Source of the DNA: Porites lobata
Lineage: Eukaryota; Cnidaria; Anthozoa; Scleractinia; Poritidae
Assembly (NCBI GenBank): GCA_942486035.1
Contig: CALNXK010000105.1
Coordinates: 1,476,001-1,540,000, forward strand
Reading direction: 5' to 3'
Length of the DNA stretch: 64,000 nt
Part shown: piece by piece, positions 12,228-23,712 of the stretch
How the letters are laid out: every line of letters begins with the position of its first letter
Position numbering within the stretch: position 1 is the first letter of the stretch
Position numbers and translations under genes: made by a program
Notes under the pieces: generated by a model
What the model saw: only the letters and a program-made list of their open reading frames with translations
What the model was told of the DNA's origin: nothing
Databases searched by the model: none

Positions 12228-12253
12228 CACTGGACGAAAAAATGGATTTACTA
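12228..12253 (+). repeat. Left terminal inverted repeat of the 9.2-kb element
   Basis: It begins CACTGGACGAAAAAATGGAT and ends TTACTA. It matches the complement of 21426-21451 at 25 of 26 bases. Confidence 0.8.
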
Positions 12254-13040
12254 GGGTAGCCAAATTACAGCAAATGTGTAGCAAATACCACATTTGCACA
12301 ATTTTGCGCAAGAGCAAAGACTGATATTGCACTAGATTTGCTATCCGTAGCAATGACGGTAAATGCCACATTTGCACAACATTTACATCTTGGTGCAAAG
12401 ATAATGGGCAGCCATGGATTTGAGGGTCATTTGCAGATGGTTCAAATGTGTAGGCAAATATGTTTCTTTGAACTATATTTGCACATTACGCAAATGATAG
12501 CGCAAATCTGCTGTTTTGCACAGCTTTTGCTTTAGATGTAAAAGCATGTAAACCTGTTATTTTCAGAACGTTTACGCAGCTTTGCAAATGTGAGCGAAGT
12601 ATCTAATTTGAACAATGTTTGCTTGGGTTATCATGGGTGATCAAATTTTCATAATTGAACCAGATTGCTTTGCATGGCGAATGTAACCAAACCCTTTGTA
12701 TTAAACATGTTTGCTCACGAAGCAAATGTTAGCAAACCTAAACTTTGAACAAATTTTCTAGGGTGTGCAAATTTGATCAAACACAAAATTTTGCTTGTAG
12801 CGGCAAATGTGGTCAAAAGTCAAGTTTTGAACAAAGTTGCTTGGGCAGCAAATCTGATCAAACTGTTGGTATTGTACAATTTTTCGCTCAGGTAGCAAAT
12901 GTAATCAAATTCTGACTTTAATTTGGTTAGCAAATGTCATCAAACCCATAAAATTGAGCACGTTTTCTCCAGTAGCAAATGTAAATTCCAAGGTTTAAAC
13001 GAGTTTGCTTGGGTTGTAGCAAATGCGATAAAATTTTAAA
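12254..13040. repeat. Left subterminal GCAAAT array
   Basis: By eye I count about 19 GCAAAT/ATTTGC words in under 800 bases, against well under one expected by chance. From about 12597 the array settles into a degenerate tandem unit of about 45 bp in which GCTTGGGTAGCAAATGT, GATCAAA and TTGAACAA recur. Confidence 0.8.
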
Positions 13041-14728
13041 AATATTTTTAATTATAATATGGCTCACTTCAGGTTCTTAACAAGTGGCCATAATTAATCA
13101 AACATTAAAGTTACTGAAAGAAATTCTAGCAGTGACCTCCCATTAATGTTTAAATGATTTATTCCATAAACTAAAGTGGCTTACACATTATTACAGACAT
13201 TACAAACTACAGTATAAAGCTGTACATACAGCTCTTCATATTAATTCCCAATTTTACTGTTCGTTGATGTTTACTTGTCTCCACTCTATGCTCTATCAGA
13301 TCATTACTAACTATTAATATTATAAGAAAAGTGTTCTTCATCTAAATGTGTAAGATATTCTACATACAGCTGTAGGTGTTTCAGAGTTGCCTCAAACCTG
13401 TTTCAGTTCTTTAGGTTTTTGCAACTCAGAAACAGGTTAAAAATCCTTTCAGCCTTGGACCAATATTTACTTATGACAAGACTATTTCTTACTTAAACTT
13501 TTGTATCTAAGGACCAAATCCTGTTTCAACTAAATGGAACCCTCAAGACACCCATTTTAATAAATAATTAGTATTTTTGTATTTATTGCTATTTACAGAT
13601 TAAACAAAATTTGATTCTGGTGGCATTTTTTTCTTTAGGCTCTATTAGAATGAAAGGCCTAATTCTTGCTACCAATGTACAATTTTTGCTGGTATAACAA
13701 CTGGGTTATAGCATTTAGCAAACTAAGAAATAGTTTAGGTACATACAGCTATTCAAATTCAGATCAGACTTCTTTAACTTCATTTTCGTTGCTAATGGTT
13801 CCTGTATAGTATTGGATATGCTCTTAGAGGAAGTACCAGCCGGAGCTTCTAGTACTTGCCCCGTTCTAAGAAAATTGAGGGTCATGAAAGTAATGACCAG
13901 CTATAAGTATTCCACAGCATGTCAACATTACCATTGTCACTGTAGTTGCTCCCAATGAAAGAAGCTAATAATTATTTTAAACTCAGTATACATGTACATG
14001 TAGTACAAAAGGTTGATCTGGCTAGCCTGCAAAATAACTACACTGCTGTCTCTCATTACTCTTTTTCTTGAGTCATGTTGCAATCCTTTGCAAAATTCCG
14101 TAACAAATCATGACAAAAAGCAGGGTGTACCTAAATTTGTTTTGTTTTTTTGTTCAAGCAGGTCAGTTGTAATTGCTGTAATCGGTACAAATGTACTGTG
14201 AAGTGTTGCCAGCAGAACTCAAATGCCTGCAGTTAAGCAAACAGATTTAAAAGAAACATTTGTACATTAATTGGCCTTTTTAACCTGCTGACTGGTACAT
14301 TACTTGCAAACAATAGCCAAAGGATTCTAATGAAAAATTTATCACATCAACCAATTTGATCTACCTGCCACCAGAATTCTCAGGACAAATCAACACCATC
14401 AGGATTTGTACTGTTTACACAGATTTATCTTTTTCTAAACAACAGTGTCATAAACAGAGAGTGATTAAAGGATTACTGTATTTGCAGAACTACATGTACA
14501 TGTACCTGTAAGTATGACCAGTCATAAATAATCTGGAATTTCTTTAAGAGCCTTGGATTAACGTATATTTCCTTATCACAAAGCAAATTCAGGAGCATTA
14601 TCTCTGGTGCCTCCTGCTCTGAGGAGAAGCCATTCGTCCTTTCTATTGTCATTGAGTACTGACAAGCTTACATGTGACTGTTTTAATTTTGCTTTACTGT
14701 TCAGCTATGGCAAAGAGGTTTTTACAGG
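13041..14728. other. Interior of the 9.2-kb element, no gene recognised
   Basis: AT-rich sequence downstream of the minus-strand gene. It could include that gene's 3' untranslated region. No transposase-like frame was found. Confidence 0.4.
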
Positions 14729-16405
14729 CTAAGTTGTTGACTCCTCCATGCTAGAGGCCTCCTGCAAAGCACTTTTCTCGGATTTGTCATCTCCTTGGTC
14801 TGTACTGCCTTGCTCTGAAGACATGTACTCCACAATTATACAAGCTTTGAACTTACAACAATCCTTCTTCGAAATAGAGGTTGACTGGAAAAGGGTTGTC
14901 TCTTCAGCTTTTTCTGCAACAAACAGAAATTATACATAATTGAGACCATTAATATTGAAACTAAAGCTGTAGATGCTTGTCATGAAAAATACTATTGTCC
15001 TTTTCTGTCTAAATATTCTAGCCTTTTATAGCAAAAAAAGGTTGCTATTAGATATTACATGTATTATTACTGGCTGCAGTCACACTAGGTGACTAAACTT
15101 ACTTATTTCCTGAGTTAACTGATATCAAAATTAACTAGTTTAAACAAATTGCTGGCTCGTAACTTTCATGTCTCAAATCTAACCCCAAGCGGTCATCATA
15201 ATCCTGATTACACTGTACCTGTTAAAACTAAGACCTTCTTTGAGCAAAAACAAAACGAAAAAATGAATGCGAGAAACCCTTTTGTAACAAGACAATTGAC
15301 TCCAGGTAAATCATTGTATTAATTTTATAGTGAGTGTCCCACTACATCACTACCATAACAACATTATTGACATATTACTTAAAACTTCATGAACCTGCTT
15401 CTTCTGCAATATTGCCATCACTTACAGTGTATCTTGGGAACAAAAGTTTAATTATACTATAATTGCCTCATATGAGGGAATCCAAGACAGTTTTAGATTC
15501 TGGATTCCACGCTGCGGATTCCGGAACCTTTTTCAGTGGATTACTTGGTTTCTGGATTCCAATCGTTTGACTTGTATTTCAGGTTTCAAAGCTCAGAATT
15601 TGGGATTCCGCGACAAAAATTGCCCGAATTCTGGATTCCATAAGCAAAAATTTCCCGGATTCCAGAATCCCTTACATGGGGTGATCATAAAAAACAATCA
15701 GTGAAAGCAGGGTACCATGATCTAAATTCTAGCTACACTATGTTTTCAGCACCATGGCAGTCACTGCCTTTACTCCCCTTTTAAATTTTGGAAAAGCCTT
15801 TGGAGAAAGTAGGCAATAGAGGATAAGGTTAATTTTGGCCTCATAGAGGGGAATTAACACTTGCTTCAATTCTTATTAAATTTTCTAAGACCATTTATCT
15901 GAAGAGAACAACCAAACAAAAGATTACAGTATTTTTTACAACAACAGGACAAATAAAGTTTCAGAAGTAGGGGTGGTCCTTGTTGATTACTGAACATTGG
16001 AATGCAAATGTAGGTATTATCAAATAGCATCATTAATGGCTTAACAGTAACAACGAACTTTCTTATACTTACTGAGCATTTCTTTTACTCCCGATTAGTT
16101 GCTCCCTCAGCATTTGTTTGTCCTCAACATTTCTCCTGCCTCTTAGTTTTACAATGTCTGCTAATTAAAACAGCATCGATTCACCGAAGTCTATTTACTA
16201 AGTACTAACGGCTGCTTTTCTTGGATCCACTCGTTACTACTTGATCGTCGCCGATGGAGCTATCTAGATGCCTTTCATGGTGGATTTTCGTCGAAGGATC
16301 TATAAGTATGCAGTTCCCTCGAGTTCGAGCGATTATTTTTATAAGTTCTTCGAGGACACATTCGTTCGATAAATTCGAACAAATAAGACTGGCCGATTCC
16401 TCCAT
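14729..16405 (-). CDS. Unrecognised spliced gene, three exons proposed
   Basis: Exon 1 (16405 down to 16210) starts MEESASLICSNLSNECVLEE and ends at a donor read as GTTAGT. Exon 2 (16160 down to 16073) follows an AATTAG acceptor in matching phase, reads DIVKLRGRRNVEDKQMLREQ, and ends at a strong GTAAGT donor. A last exon (14913 down to 14729) follows TTTGTTGCAG and runs KAEETTLFQSTSISKKDCCK to a TAG. Exon 2 joined at GTAAGT is out of phase with the last exon. A weaker upstream donor (GTAAAA, within codons for IGS) would keep the frame, or a small exon is missing. The product would be a short, charged, probably soluble protein with no domain I know. Its ATG is only 80 bp from the ATG of the divergent kinase-like gene, so the two probably share a promoter. 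Confidence 0.4.
15468..15685. mobile_element. MITE with GGATTCC-rich inverted ends
   Basis: ATGAGGGAATCCAAGACAG with TGGATTCC at the left is mirrored by GGATTCCAGAATCCCTTACAT at the right. TGGATTCC recurs inside. It sits in the interval between exons 2 and 3 of the minus-strand gene. Confidence 0.6.
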
Positions 16406-16485
16406 ACTCGACAGTCAACCCCACAAAGAAGAAAAATTCGAAACCTCTTGATAAATATGGCGTTAAACGTACGAAGTAAAAGCTG
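16406..16485. promoter_or_regulatory. 80-bp divergent promoter between two start codons
   Basis: The minus-strand ATG (16403-16405) and the plus-strand ATG (16486) are separated by only 80 bases. A small upstream frame (ATG at about 16458) overlaps the kinase start. No TATA box is clear. Confidence 0.35.
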
Positions 16486-17923
16486 ATGGCAAATCGATGG
16501 CAGTGGAACGTGTTAACGGTCGACGAATTTCAATTGTTGTGCCTCGTTCTCGAACGGTTATGCAGACTGCCGCTGACCAGCACCACTGAGGCGCAAATGC
16601 TTGGGAAATCGGGCGCGCGGTCTTTTGGCGATTTGGCGGGAGAAGAGATTGCCTATGTTGCTGGATTTCTTCTCAAGGATATTCGAAATTTAAAAGGTAA
16701 AGTCGATGTATTTTGCTTTGTATATCGTGCTTCTACTGCCACATCTATGTTATAACCGGGAATAAACTACATTTGCGTCCATATTTACATTTGTAGCATG
16801 TATGAGCACGCGTGTCGCGTGCGTATGGTAGTGATCCAGCTGAAAAAAGCATTGTTGAAAAATTTAAGTGGTGTTAAGTCAGCAAAATATGTAGTTATGC
16901 AATGTTAAAATGCTAATTTATTGGTATTTGGCAGAAGTAGCTCAAGATTAATTGCTTGAGTAATTTATACTACCTCTGGCGCTATATTGACATATTGAGC
17001 GTAATACCTGTACATGTACCATTGATTTTGACAGGGGTAGGGTGGAGCCTTTATTTTATATGCGTTACTGTCATTTTTTTCTGTTTTGTTTTGTCATGTT
17101 TTCATATACAAGGTTGTTTTGTTTATAATAGTTTATAATGATACATGTAAGCTGAGTCAAAAGGTCAAAAAATGCTAAAATGTGCCACATGTGTATTTAT
17201 AATGTTCATAAAGATAATGGCAACACAAGTAACATAATTCATTTAATTTCACAATATTATCAATAAAGGTAGAGTTAACAGTTATTTTTAGTGGGTTTAG
17301 TGACTTTTTTTTTGTGTATTTGTTTCAGATTCTTCCTTGAGTGGTACAGGAGTTATTTCCAATGTTCTTGAAATTGAGTTGCATCACCTGAACTCTCCAA
17401 AAGATAAAGAGGTCAATGAAATACAGGTTCAGCATGGGGAAGCTGTTTGTGGTCTGTGCATGAAGAAATGCTACAGGGGTATTCCAGTGGGTCTCAATTT
17501 ATTTACAGTAATCATTTTTTCCTCTTCACAAGATGACAGAATTGAAGCTTATATACTGAATGCTCCCATCCATCAATACCCCATCTGTTTGGGGTAAATG
17601 TCACAAAACAGAAACCTCACGTGTACTTCCTTGGGTTATATTTTTACCATCTTTACAATATTATTTTTCTTGTTCTTTGTGCGGTGCCCTGCTAAGGAAA
17701 TCCATGTCCCTTTCACAGTGTTCTGCGGAAACATAATGTACTGAAATTGTGTGAAGCTATAGAACATTTGCACTCATACAGGTTTCCCCACAGAGATATA
17801 AAGAGTGACAACATTATTCTTACAGAGGTAAACAATATGTACCACCCAATGCTCATTGATTTTGGAAAGGCTATCTTGCTATCGGATGCCCCTTCAAAAC
17901 AGCAGTCCATGACTGCTCACTAG
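16486..17923 (+). pseudogene. Decayed protein-kinase gene
   Basis: Exon 1 (16486-16696) opens MANRWQWNVLTVDEFQLLCL and ends KDIRNLK at a GTAAAG donor in phase 1. Exon 2 starts at 17329 after TTTGTTTCAG in the matching phase and reads an N-lobe-like stretch, EIQVQHGEAVCGLCMKKCYR then GIPVGLNLF, where glycine-loop and strand-3 residues appear eroded. A frameshift near 17590 is needed to reach FGVNVTKQKPH. A further block from 17719, after TTTCACAG, reads LCEAIEHLHSY, then HRDIKSDNIIL (catalytic loop with its Asp, Lys and Asn) and LIDFGKAILLS (DFG motif), then stops at 17921-17923. The activation segment and the rest of the C-lobe are absent. Kinase identity is clear; loss of function is inferred from the frameshift and truncation. 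Confidence 0.7.
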
Positions 17924-18464
17924 CACTGACATATAGCTTAAGAAATATGCCTCAGATATTATGTTTTCACTTGGCGTTACTAAGTCATGGCAAAAGTTTC
18001 TGGCAAAGTGAAAGTAGAAAGTGATTTTGTGGAAGGGCAAAGAAAATGCCTTCAGACAGATCCAAAGTTGAGATTTACTGTCACTGCTCAAAACAAATTT
18101 TTAGCTGGAACTTTTTTTTTTTGTCCAGCAATTATAAAATATCATATTCCTATTTAAAAGGAAAATCAAAAAGTCATCTTACTGTGTGAATTCCTTTTCT
18201 AAATAAATCTATTAAAATTCGGCTCATTTAGTAAAAGGGTATAATAATATTGATGGTGTAAACCCCGTTGGTCTAAGAAGTTTAGGTTTAAGTGAAGAAA
18301 TGCACCTGATGTTATTGTTGTTGAGTGAAGGCTGATATAAATCTCGCCAGTCTGTTTGAGCAGTTTAAAAAGACAAATCATATTGAACTCAAAATCAGGT
18401 TTGTAAAGAGCAGCAAAGAAATTATTCATTCATGTCTGTGCTGAGTTTCTATTCACAAATGATA
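17924..18464. other. Interior of the 9.2-kb element, nothing recognised
   Basis: No kinase continuation, other domain or clear repeat was found. Confidence 0.45.
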
Positions 18465-19520
18465 TGAAATACAAAGCAATTTCACCATTCGTTGTAGTAT
18501 TGGCTGTTGGGCTTTCAAAATGTGGTCATTTTTAGGAGGCTTACCATCAAGATGTGGTCATCTCTAGGTATAGTCAGTGAAAACTAGAACAAATAGCGGT
18601 AAGAACAAAATTGTCAGTTTTGATGTGAAGTTTCTTGAATAAATGGCCATGAGGAAATTGTGTACAAGTGAATAATCTCAACCCTGACTTTGAAATGCAC
18701 AGAACCTTTTTTTTTTTTTTTTTTTACCAAATTTAAGGTACTGTGGGTGGCCTTGTTATTGTTAGCTTTTTAATAATAATATTATGTTGTAGAAAAAATA
18801 CAGTAAATGATCTGACTACTGGACCTTTGTCCAGTAGATTTGTTGTAGTGTATTTACTTAATGTAAAGGGGAGGTAGTGTGGGCCCTCTGTAACTGTATA
18901 CAACAGTTACTGTGTCATTTTGAATTTTTAGTTTTAGTAATTGGAGATCCCTGCCCATTGTGCGACCCTAGGCTTTACTATTATCAAATGACAGAAGGGG
19001 AATGTAACACATGCCCAGGTTATGTACCATTGACTCACTTCGAAGTGGTTATGTGATTTAGAATTGGACCCAAAAAAGACCGGGGCCCAGTTGTTCCAAA
19101 GACCGATTAGCACTAACCCAGTGTTAGATTTTAACCTGCGTTTCTTTTTTCCTTTTAATCAAAAGCATTTTGTCAGATAATTTTCCCTTTTTTTTTTAAG
19201 TATCAAATCACCAAATTGTAGACAAAAGGAATTCAAATGAATTTGTTTTTAAAACTTTCATATCTGAATTCATATTTCGTACTAACCTTGGGTTATCTTA
19301 ACCCAGCTTTAAACAACCCAGCCTGGAAGGATAAATGCTGCATGTTAATTTGTTCCACCACCTTAGTTTTTTTTCTTTATAGCTTATAACTTTTCATGAT
19401 CCAAGGCCAACTCAGAGCTCCTGTAACCCAGTAGGGGTCTGTTCATTTTTAAGGAGGGGGCTTTGTTGGGTGGGATTTGACCGGTAGCTCCTGTATATGA
19501 AGACCCTCTCTTCATCAGAA
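18465..19520 (+). repeat. Local tandem duplication, copy 1
   Basis: Phrases such as AGTATTGGCTGTTGGG, AAATGTGGTCATTTTTAGGA, ATGGCCATGAGGAAATT and GGCCAACTCAGAGCTCCTGT recur in the same order at 19735-20290. This copy keeps about 450 extra bases (about 18830-19280). Confidence 0.75.
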
Positions 19521-19734
19521 TTTTTGGGGAAGCCACAACCCCGCTCCTTGTATCTTAAGATCAAATAACCAGGATTCAGGTGAATTTTAGCCAGCAAAAA
19601 TGCTATGCCTTTTTTGGATTGAATAGGTAGTACTTAATGAACAGTGAGACTCAAACTCAGGGTTGCAAACAACAAAGTAAGAAAAATTAGCCTTTCATAA
19701 ATTTGTCAGCTGAGTTAATGTTCAAATAAAATTG

Positions 19735-20290
19735 TGAGCAGTTTCACCATATTTTGTTGTAGTATTGGCTGTTGGGTTTTCAAAATGTGGTCATTTTTAG
19801 GAAGCCGGCCATCGAGATGTGGTCATCTCTAGGTGGGCAGTCAAAACTACAACAAATATCGGTTAAACTAAAATTGTTGGTTTTAAATTGAATTAAGTTT
19901 GTTGGTTAAATGGCCATGAGGAAATTATGTACAAGTGAATAATCACAACACTGAGTTTGAAATCCACAAACTTTTTTTATTTCGGACCAAATTTGATTTT
20001 TTAGTATGATGTACAAAAATACAGTAAATGATCTGACCACTGGACCTAACCTTGTGTTATCTTAACCCATCTTTGACCAACCCAGTCCAGTCCAGAAGTT
20101 TAAAGGCTGCATGTTAATTTGTTTCACCACCTTAGTTTTTTCTTTATAGCTCTAGACTTTTCATGATCTAAGGCCAACTCAGAGCTCCTGTGATCCTGTA
20201 ACCCAATAAAGGTCTGTTCATTGTTTATGGGGCTTTGTCAGGTAGGATTTGACAATTCGACCGGTAGCTCCTGTAGATCCTCCTTGTATC
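19735..20290 (+). repeat. Local tandem duplication, copy 2 (internally deleted)
   Basis: Same landmarks and orientation as 18465-19520 but with a central deletion. A third stub of the unit (ACTACTGGACCTT and following) appears near 20490-20550. Confidence 0.75.
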
Positions 20291-20939
20291 CCAAGTTCAA
20301 GGGCCGTAGACAGAAAAAAATAAGGACTGAGGCAATATCCATGGTTGAATTCCCCGCCTAGCTATTCAGGGTCTTTATGATGGCTATGTTGAAACCAAAC
20401 ACTGCCAGGATCAAACCTTAAATGACAGAGGCAAGTGCCTCGGTTTGCCTCATACTGGCTATGGCCCTGACTGTAGGAAATACAGTGCATCAATGATCTG
20501 ACTACTGGACCTTCATAACGAGTGGATTTGAATTAGTGTATTTGCTTTAAATTAGTAGCCCGGGAAAGGTTTATGCCAGGGGCGCTGTCAGAAAGGGACA
20601 CCTTTTTCATGCTTCAGGTATGAAAGGATAGGGATTTCCTGAGTTAAAGTATATGACAGGGTAGACTATCTGTCATTTCGTTCTGTAAAAAGACTAACAG
20701 AAGAAATTTGTGAATGTAAAATTGTCAAAAAAATTAACTGGTCTCTGATTCCTTTATATTAAAATGACAGTGCACATAAAACAGTTAACAGGAAAGATGC
20801 ATGTAAGGGGTTGGATCTCTGGGCGGAGTCTCACAGCGTGTACAAAATTTTATTGTAACAATGTAATGTTACAGTTGAGATTGGAAATTTACTTTAGTCA
20901 CAAAACGGATCAAACATATAGGAAATGTCACATGCACAT
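20291..20939. other. Interior of the 9.2-kb element with repeat fragments
   Basis: It contains the third stub of the local duplication and a stretch (about 20800-20830, TCTGGGCGGAGTCTC) resembling the repeat at 46300-46380. No gene. Confidence 0.4.
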
Positions 20940-21425
20940 CACCTTTGACTGTCAGCAAATGTTATGCAGCTCACTATATTTGCTCCCCTTGCAAATATGG
21001 ATAATTATGATGCAAATGTGCAAATTTATGATACAGCCAAATGTCTAGAAATTTATTATTTTTGCTCTTAAGGCAAATACGAGTAAACCACATGCAAAAG
21101 TGTTCTTTTGGTATCCAGGAAAAACAAGAGCAAATACCACTGCAAATTAGGGGTTTTGCAATATTTTTGCCTGCATTTGAAGTAAAGTGAAAACTGTCAT
21201 TTTTGCCAAGGATGTAAATTTGAGTAAACTGGTAGAAATGTTGAAGATTTGCCCATGCTGCAAATATGTATCAAATTTGTATCAAACCATTACATTTACT
21301 TCACTTTTGCGTATCAATACCTATCTAGCAAATATATGTATTTGCCCACACTTTAGCCGACAGCGCAAATGTAATGCAAATTTGGAGCTCCAAATTTACC
21401 ACATATTTGCACCTTTCGCAAACAT
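20940..21425. repeat. Right subterminal GCAAAT array
   Basis: By eye I count about 15 GCAAAT/ATTTGC words in about 490 bases. Order and spacing differ from the left array, so only the word content is shared. Open frames here have compositions set by the repeats. Confidence 0.75.
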
Positions 21426-21451
21426 TAGTAAATCCGTTTTTTCGTCCAGTG
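21426..21451 (-). repeat. Right terminal inverted repeat of the 9.2-kb element
   Basis: Its complement begins CACTGGACGAAAAAACGGAT and matches the left end at 25 of 26 bases. Confidence 0.8.
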
Positions 21452-23712
21452 TTTGGAGGGCTTTAGTTCATGCGCTTGTTAATTGAACCATTCCACCTTC
21501 ATTTTCACATTCATATTGTGGTTCTACAAACTACGAAGGAGAATATGGAAAACCCTTCGCTTTGCATGTCTCTGAAAACATTATTGTAATGGGCCTTATC
21601 CTAGATTGTCCTCTGCGGTAGATCATAGGAATAAAATAAAAGCGTTTATAATTATGCAGAATCCGACAGCAAGTTATTTTAATTAGTAACCTTTTCAAAT
21701 GTCTTATTAATAAGTCTTACGTAAGTTTTTCGATAAAAACACTGACCACCTGACTATGATTTTATGCTTGAGGTATCGCAGGAAAAAAATATTAATAAAT
21801 GGGGAGTAAATTACCAGTAGTTTCCGTTTTCGGTGTGAGAACGTAGAGTTGCTTCAGCCTCTTAACGTCAGTAGGTTAACTTCAGGATTAGTCTGTTAAT
21901 CATTTCAGTTCAGTCGACTGCAGTAACAAGACCCTTTTTGCTGTTAGCTTTTATGCCAGCAGACCCTTATCAGTTACTAGAATCATGAACCTATCTAACG
22001 CTTTCTAAATTCAAACGAAGTCCTAATGGATGTTCAATTTAATGCGCTTAGGATTTATATATAGCTTAAACTATACTCACTGCATGACTACTACCCTTCC
22101 AACTGCACTGTACTATCGTGCTGTACGCCTATGCATAATTTTGTGATCAGGAAACGGCTGAATTTTTTCCGCACCAAATGGTTTTGCATTTTAAAGAAAT
22201 CCCTATATTTCGAAGAGGTGCAGCGATGCACGCGTTTCAGATTGAATACCGAGAAAAGTATGTAAATACATTTCGCGCCGGTTGGGATGCGTGTCCAAGA
22301 ACCAGACAAGTAGCTACAAGTCAGAAATGCAAATACTTTTCGAGAGTTCTGACTTGTATTATGAGTTAACCTTTTTGATTTTCTCAAAGTAGTACACCCC
22401 CTCCTCCATCTTCCTACACTCCGTTTCTTACGGCAATGTCACATCCGCAATCTGAATCTCTCTCGGGAGGAGTATGGATTATTAACAACAGTTTGTTTAA
22501 AGCTGATGCGTGCCAAAGCATAGCCGCGGTATTTTACCCTACTTGTATTTCAGTTTCAATGTTCAATTCTTAACTGTCATAGTACACATTAAGTTTTTTT
22601 CTTTATTTCTTAGATTATTAATGTTTTAAACTAAACTTACAAAGAGCTTCAGGTGCAATTTTTAAGGTCTTTTACAATCATTAAATATTTATTTTCCAAG
22701 GTCTGAGTAACGCACAAGATCTAGGTAAGCTAATGGAAAATAAACCACTCGGGTCCCGGATGTAGTTTTTATGAATTTTACGAGTGGTATATTTTCCAGT
22801 AAAACACTCGTGTCTATAAAATAAAAAGGAATAAATCATTATTCAATTATCAACACCATTTATACAGGGTCCATAATGGTAAATAAATTAAAGAATATGA
22901 GGATGCTGTTGTGACTGAAGTCAGTCATTAATTTTGCAAGGCCATATACAGTAATCAATGTTTTTGTATGTCAGCAACAAAATAAAACAAGCTCTGAGCA
23001 ATGTTTGAGTAAATTGAAGTAAGCTTACCTTCATACAGAGATTTGTTCAAGATCGTGACTTAGGTCCCAAAGTCAGGTTGGCATGTCAACCACAAGGAAA
23101 CAAGCTCTGGGTAATGTGTTCAGACCAAATAAAATTATTATTGTATTGCCAAGTTTATTCCTAAAAACTCCAGGCTTCTTTGAAAGAAGGAAAAATAGGC
23201 CTGCTTTATTGTACCAGTATTTACATGTACAGTTTACCCGTAAACATGTGGATGCAGGCTCGTTATGACTCCAGCTCTTTTTTTTTTAGTCAGGCGTTAT
23301 TCAGAAATTCACCTTTAAAGCATTTAGATTTCAAGCACTTGGTGAATTCCTGATTTTCCTGCAAACATTTTTTTTCAGTTGCCGTGCCATATTCATGCAG
23401 TAATATAATAGTCACTCCTGGTCTTCTGCTTTGACATTTTGAACTTCAAACTATTTGAGTTTCAGTCACCAAAAAAGATAGAAGATAATCAATTACAGTA
23501 ACAAGAACTTGAAACAGTGACTCGTAGTTCATACCTACATGTATATAGTGCTTGGGTGATAATTATGTCGGAACTATTTTTTTTTTTTGTACAATAAAGG
23601 TCATAAAATTACTTAAAGTCATGTGAAACTATATCATGATATCAGATGCTCAAGAGGTGAATTTTCTTAATTTTTTATAAGTTCTTGAATGTTGTTCACC
23701 ATTCTTTTTCAG
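21452..23712. other. Spacer upstream of the MRPS7 exons, no gene recognised
   Basis: The missing 5' exon of MRPS7, expected to encode a mitochondrial transit peptide, should lie here or further left, but I find no convincing candidate. A short element at about 22732-22803 has inverted ends (GGAAAATAAACCACTCG and CGAGTGGTATATTTTCC). Open frames at 22091-22387 on both strands show no domain. Confidence 0.4.

Larger units (their letters stand above)
12228..21451. mobile_element. Candidate 9.2-kb DNA transposon carrying genes
   Basis: The sequence starting at 12228 (CACTGGACGAAAAAATGGAT then TTACTA) is repeated inverted at 21451-21426 with one mismatch in 26 bases. Both termini are followed inward by hundreds of bases dense in GCAAAT or its complement. 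TTT flanks both ends, a possible 3-bp target duplication, though so short a match could be chance. CACT-type ends, a 3-bp duplication and repetitive subterminal regions are the established hallmarks of CACTA/EnSpm (CMC) elements, so I suggest that affinity. I recognise no transposase inside. The interior carries a divergent gene pair, one MITE and a local tandem duplication. It may be non-autonomous with captured host sequence. Confidence 0.65.

Noticed and set aside
12220..21459. 8-bp target duplication for the large element (hAT or P type)
   Set aside because: The flanking eight bases differ on the two sides; only TTT matches.
22091..22387. 5' exon of MRPS7 or a separate gene
   Set aside because: Overlapping frames on both strands without a uS7-like start, transit peptide, or donor in the required phase.
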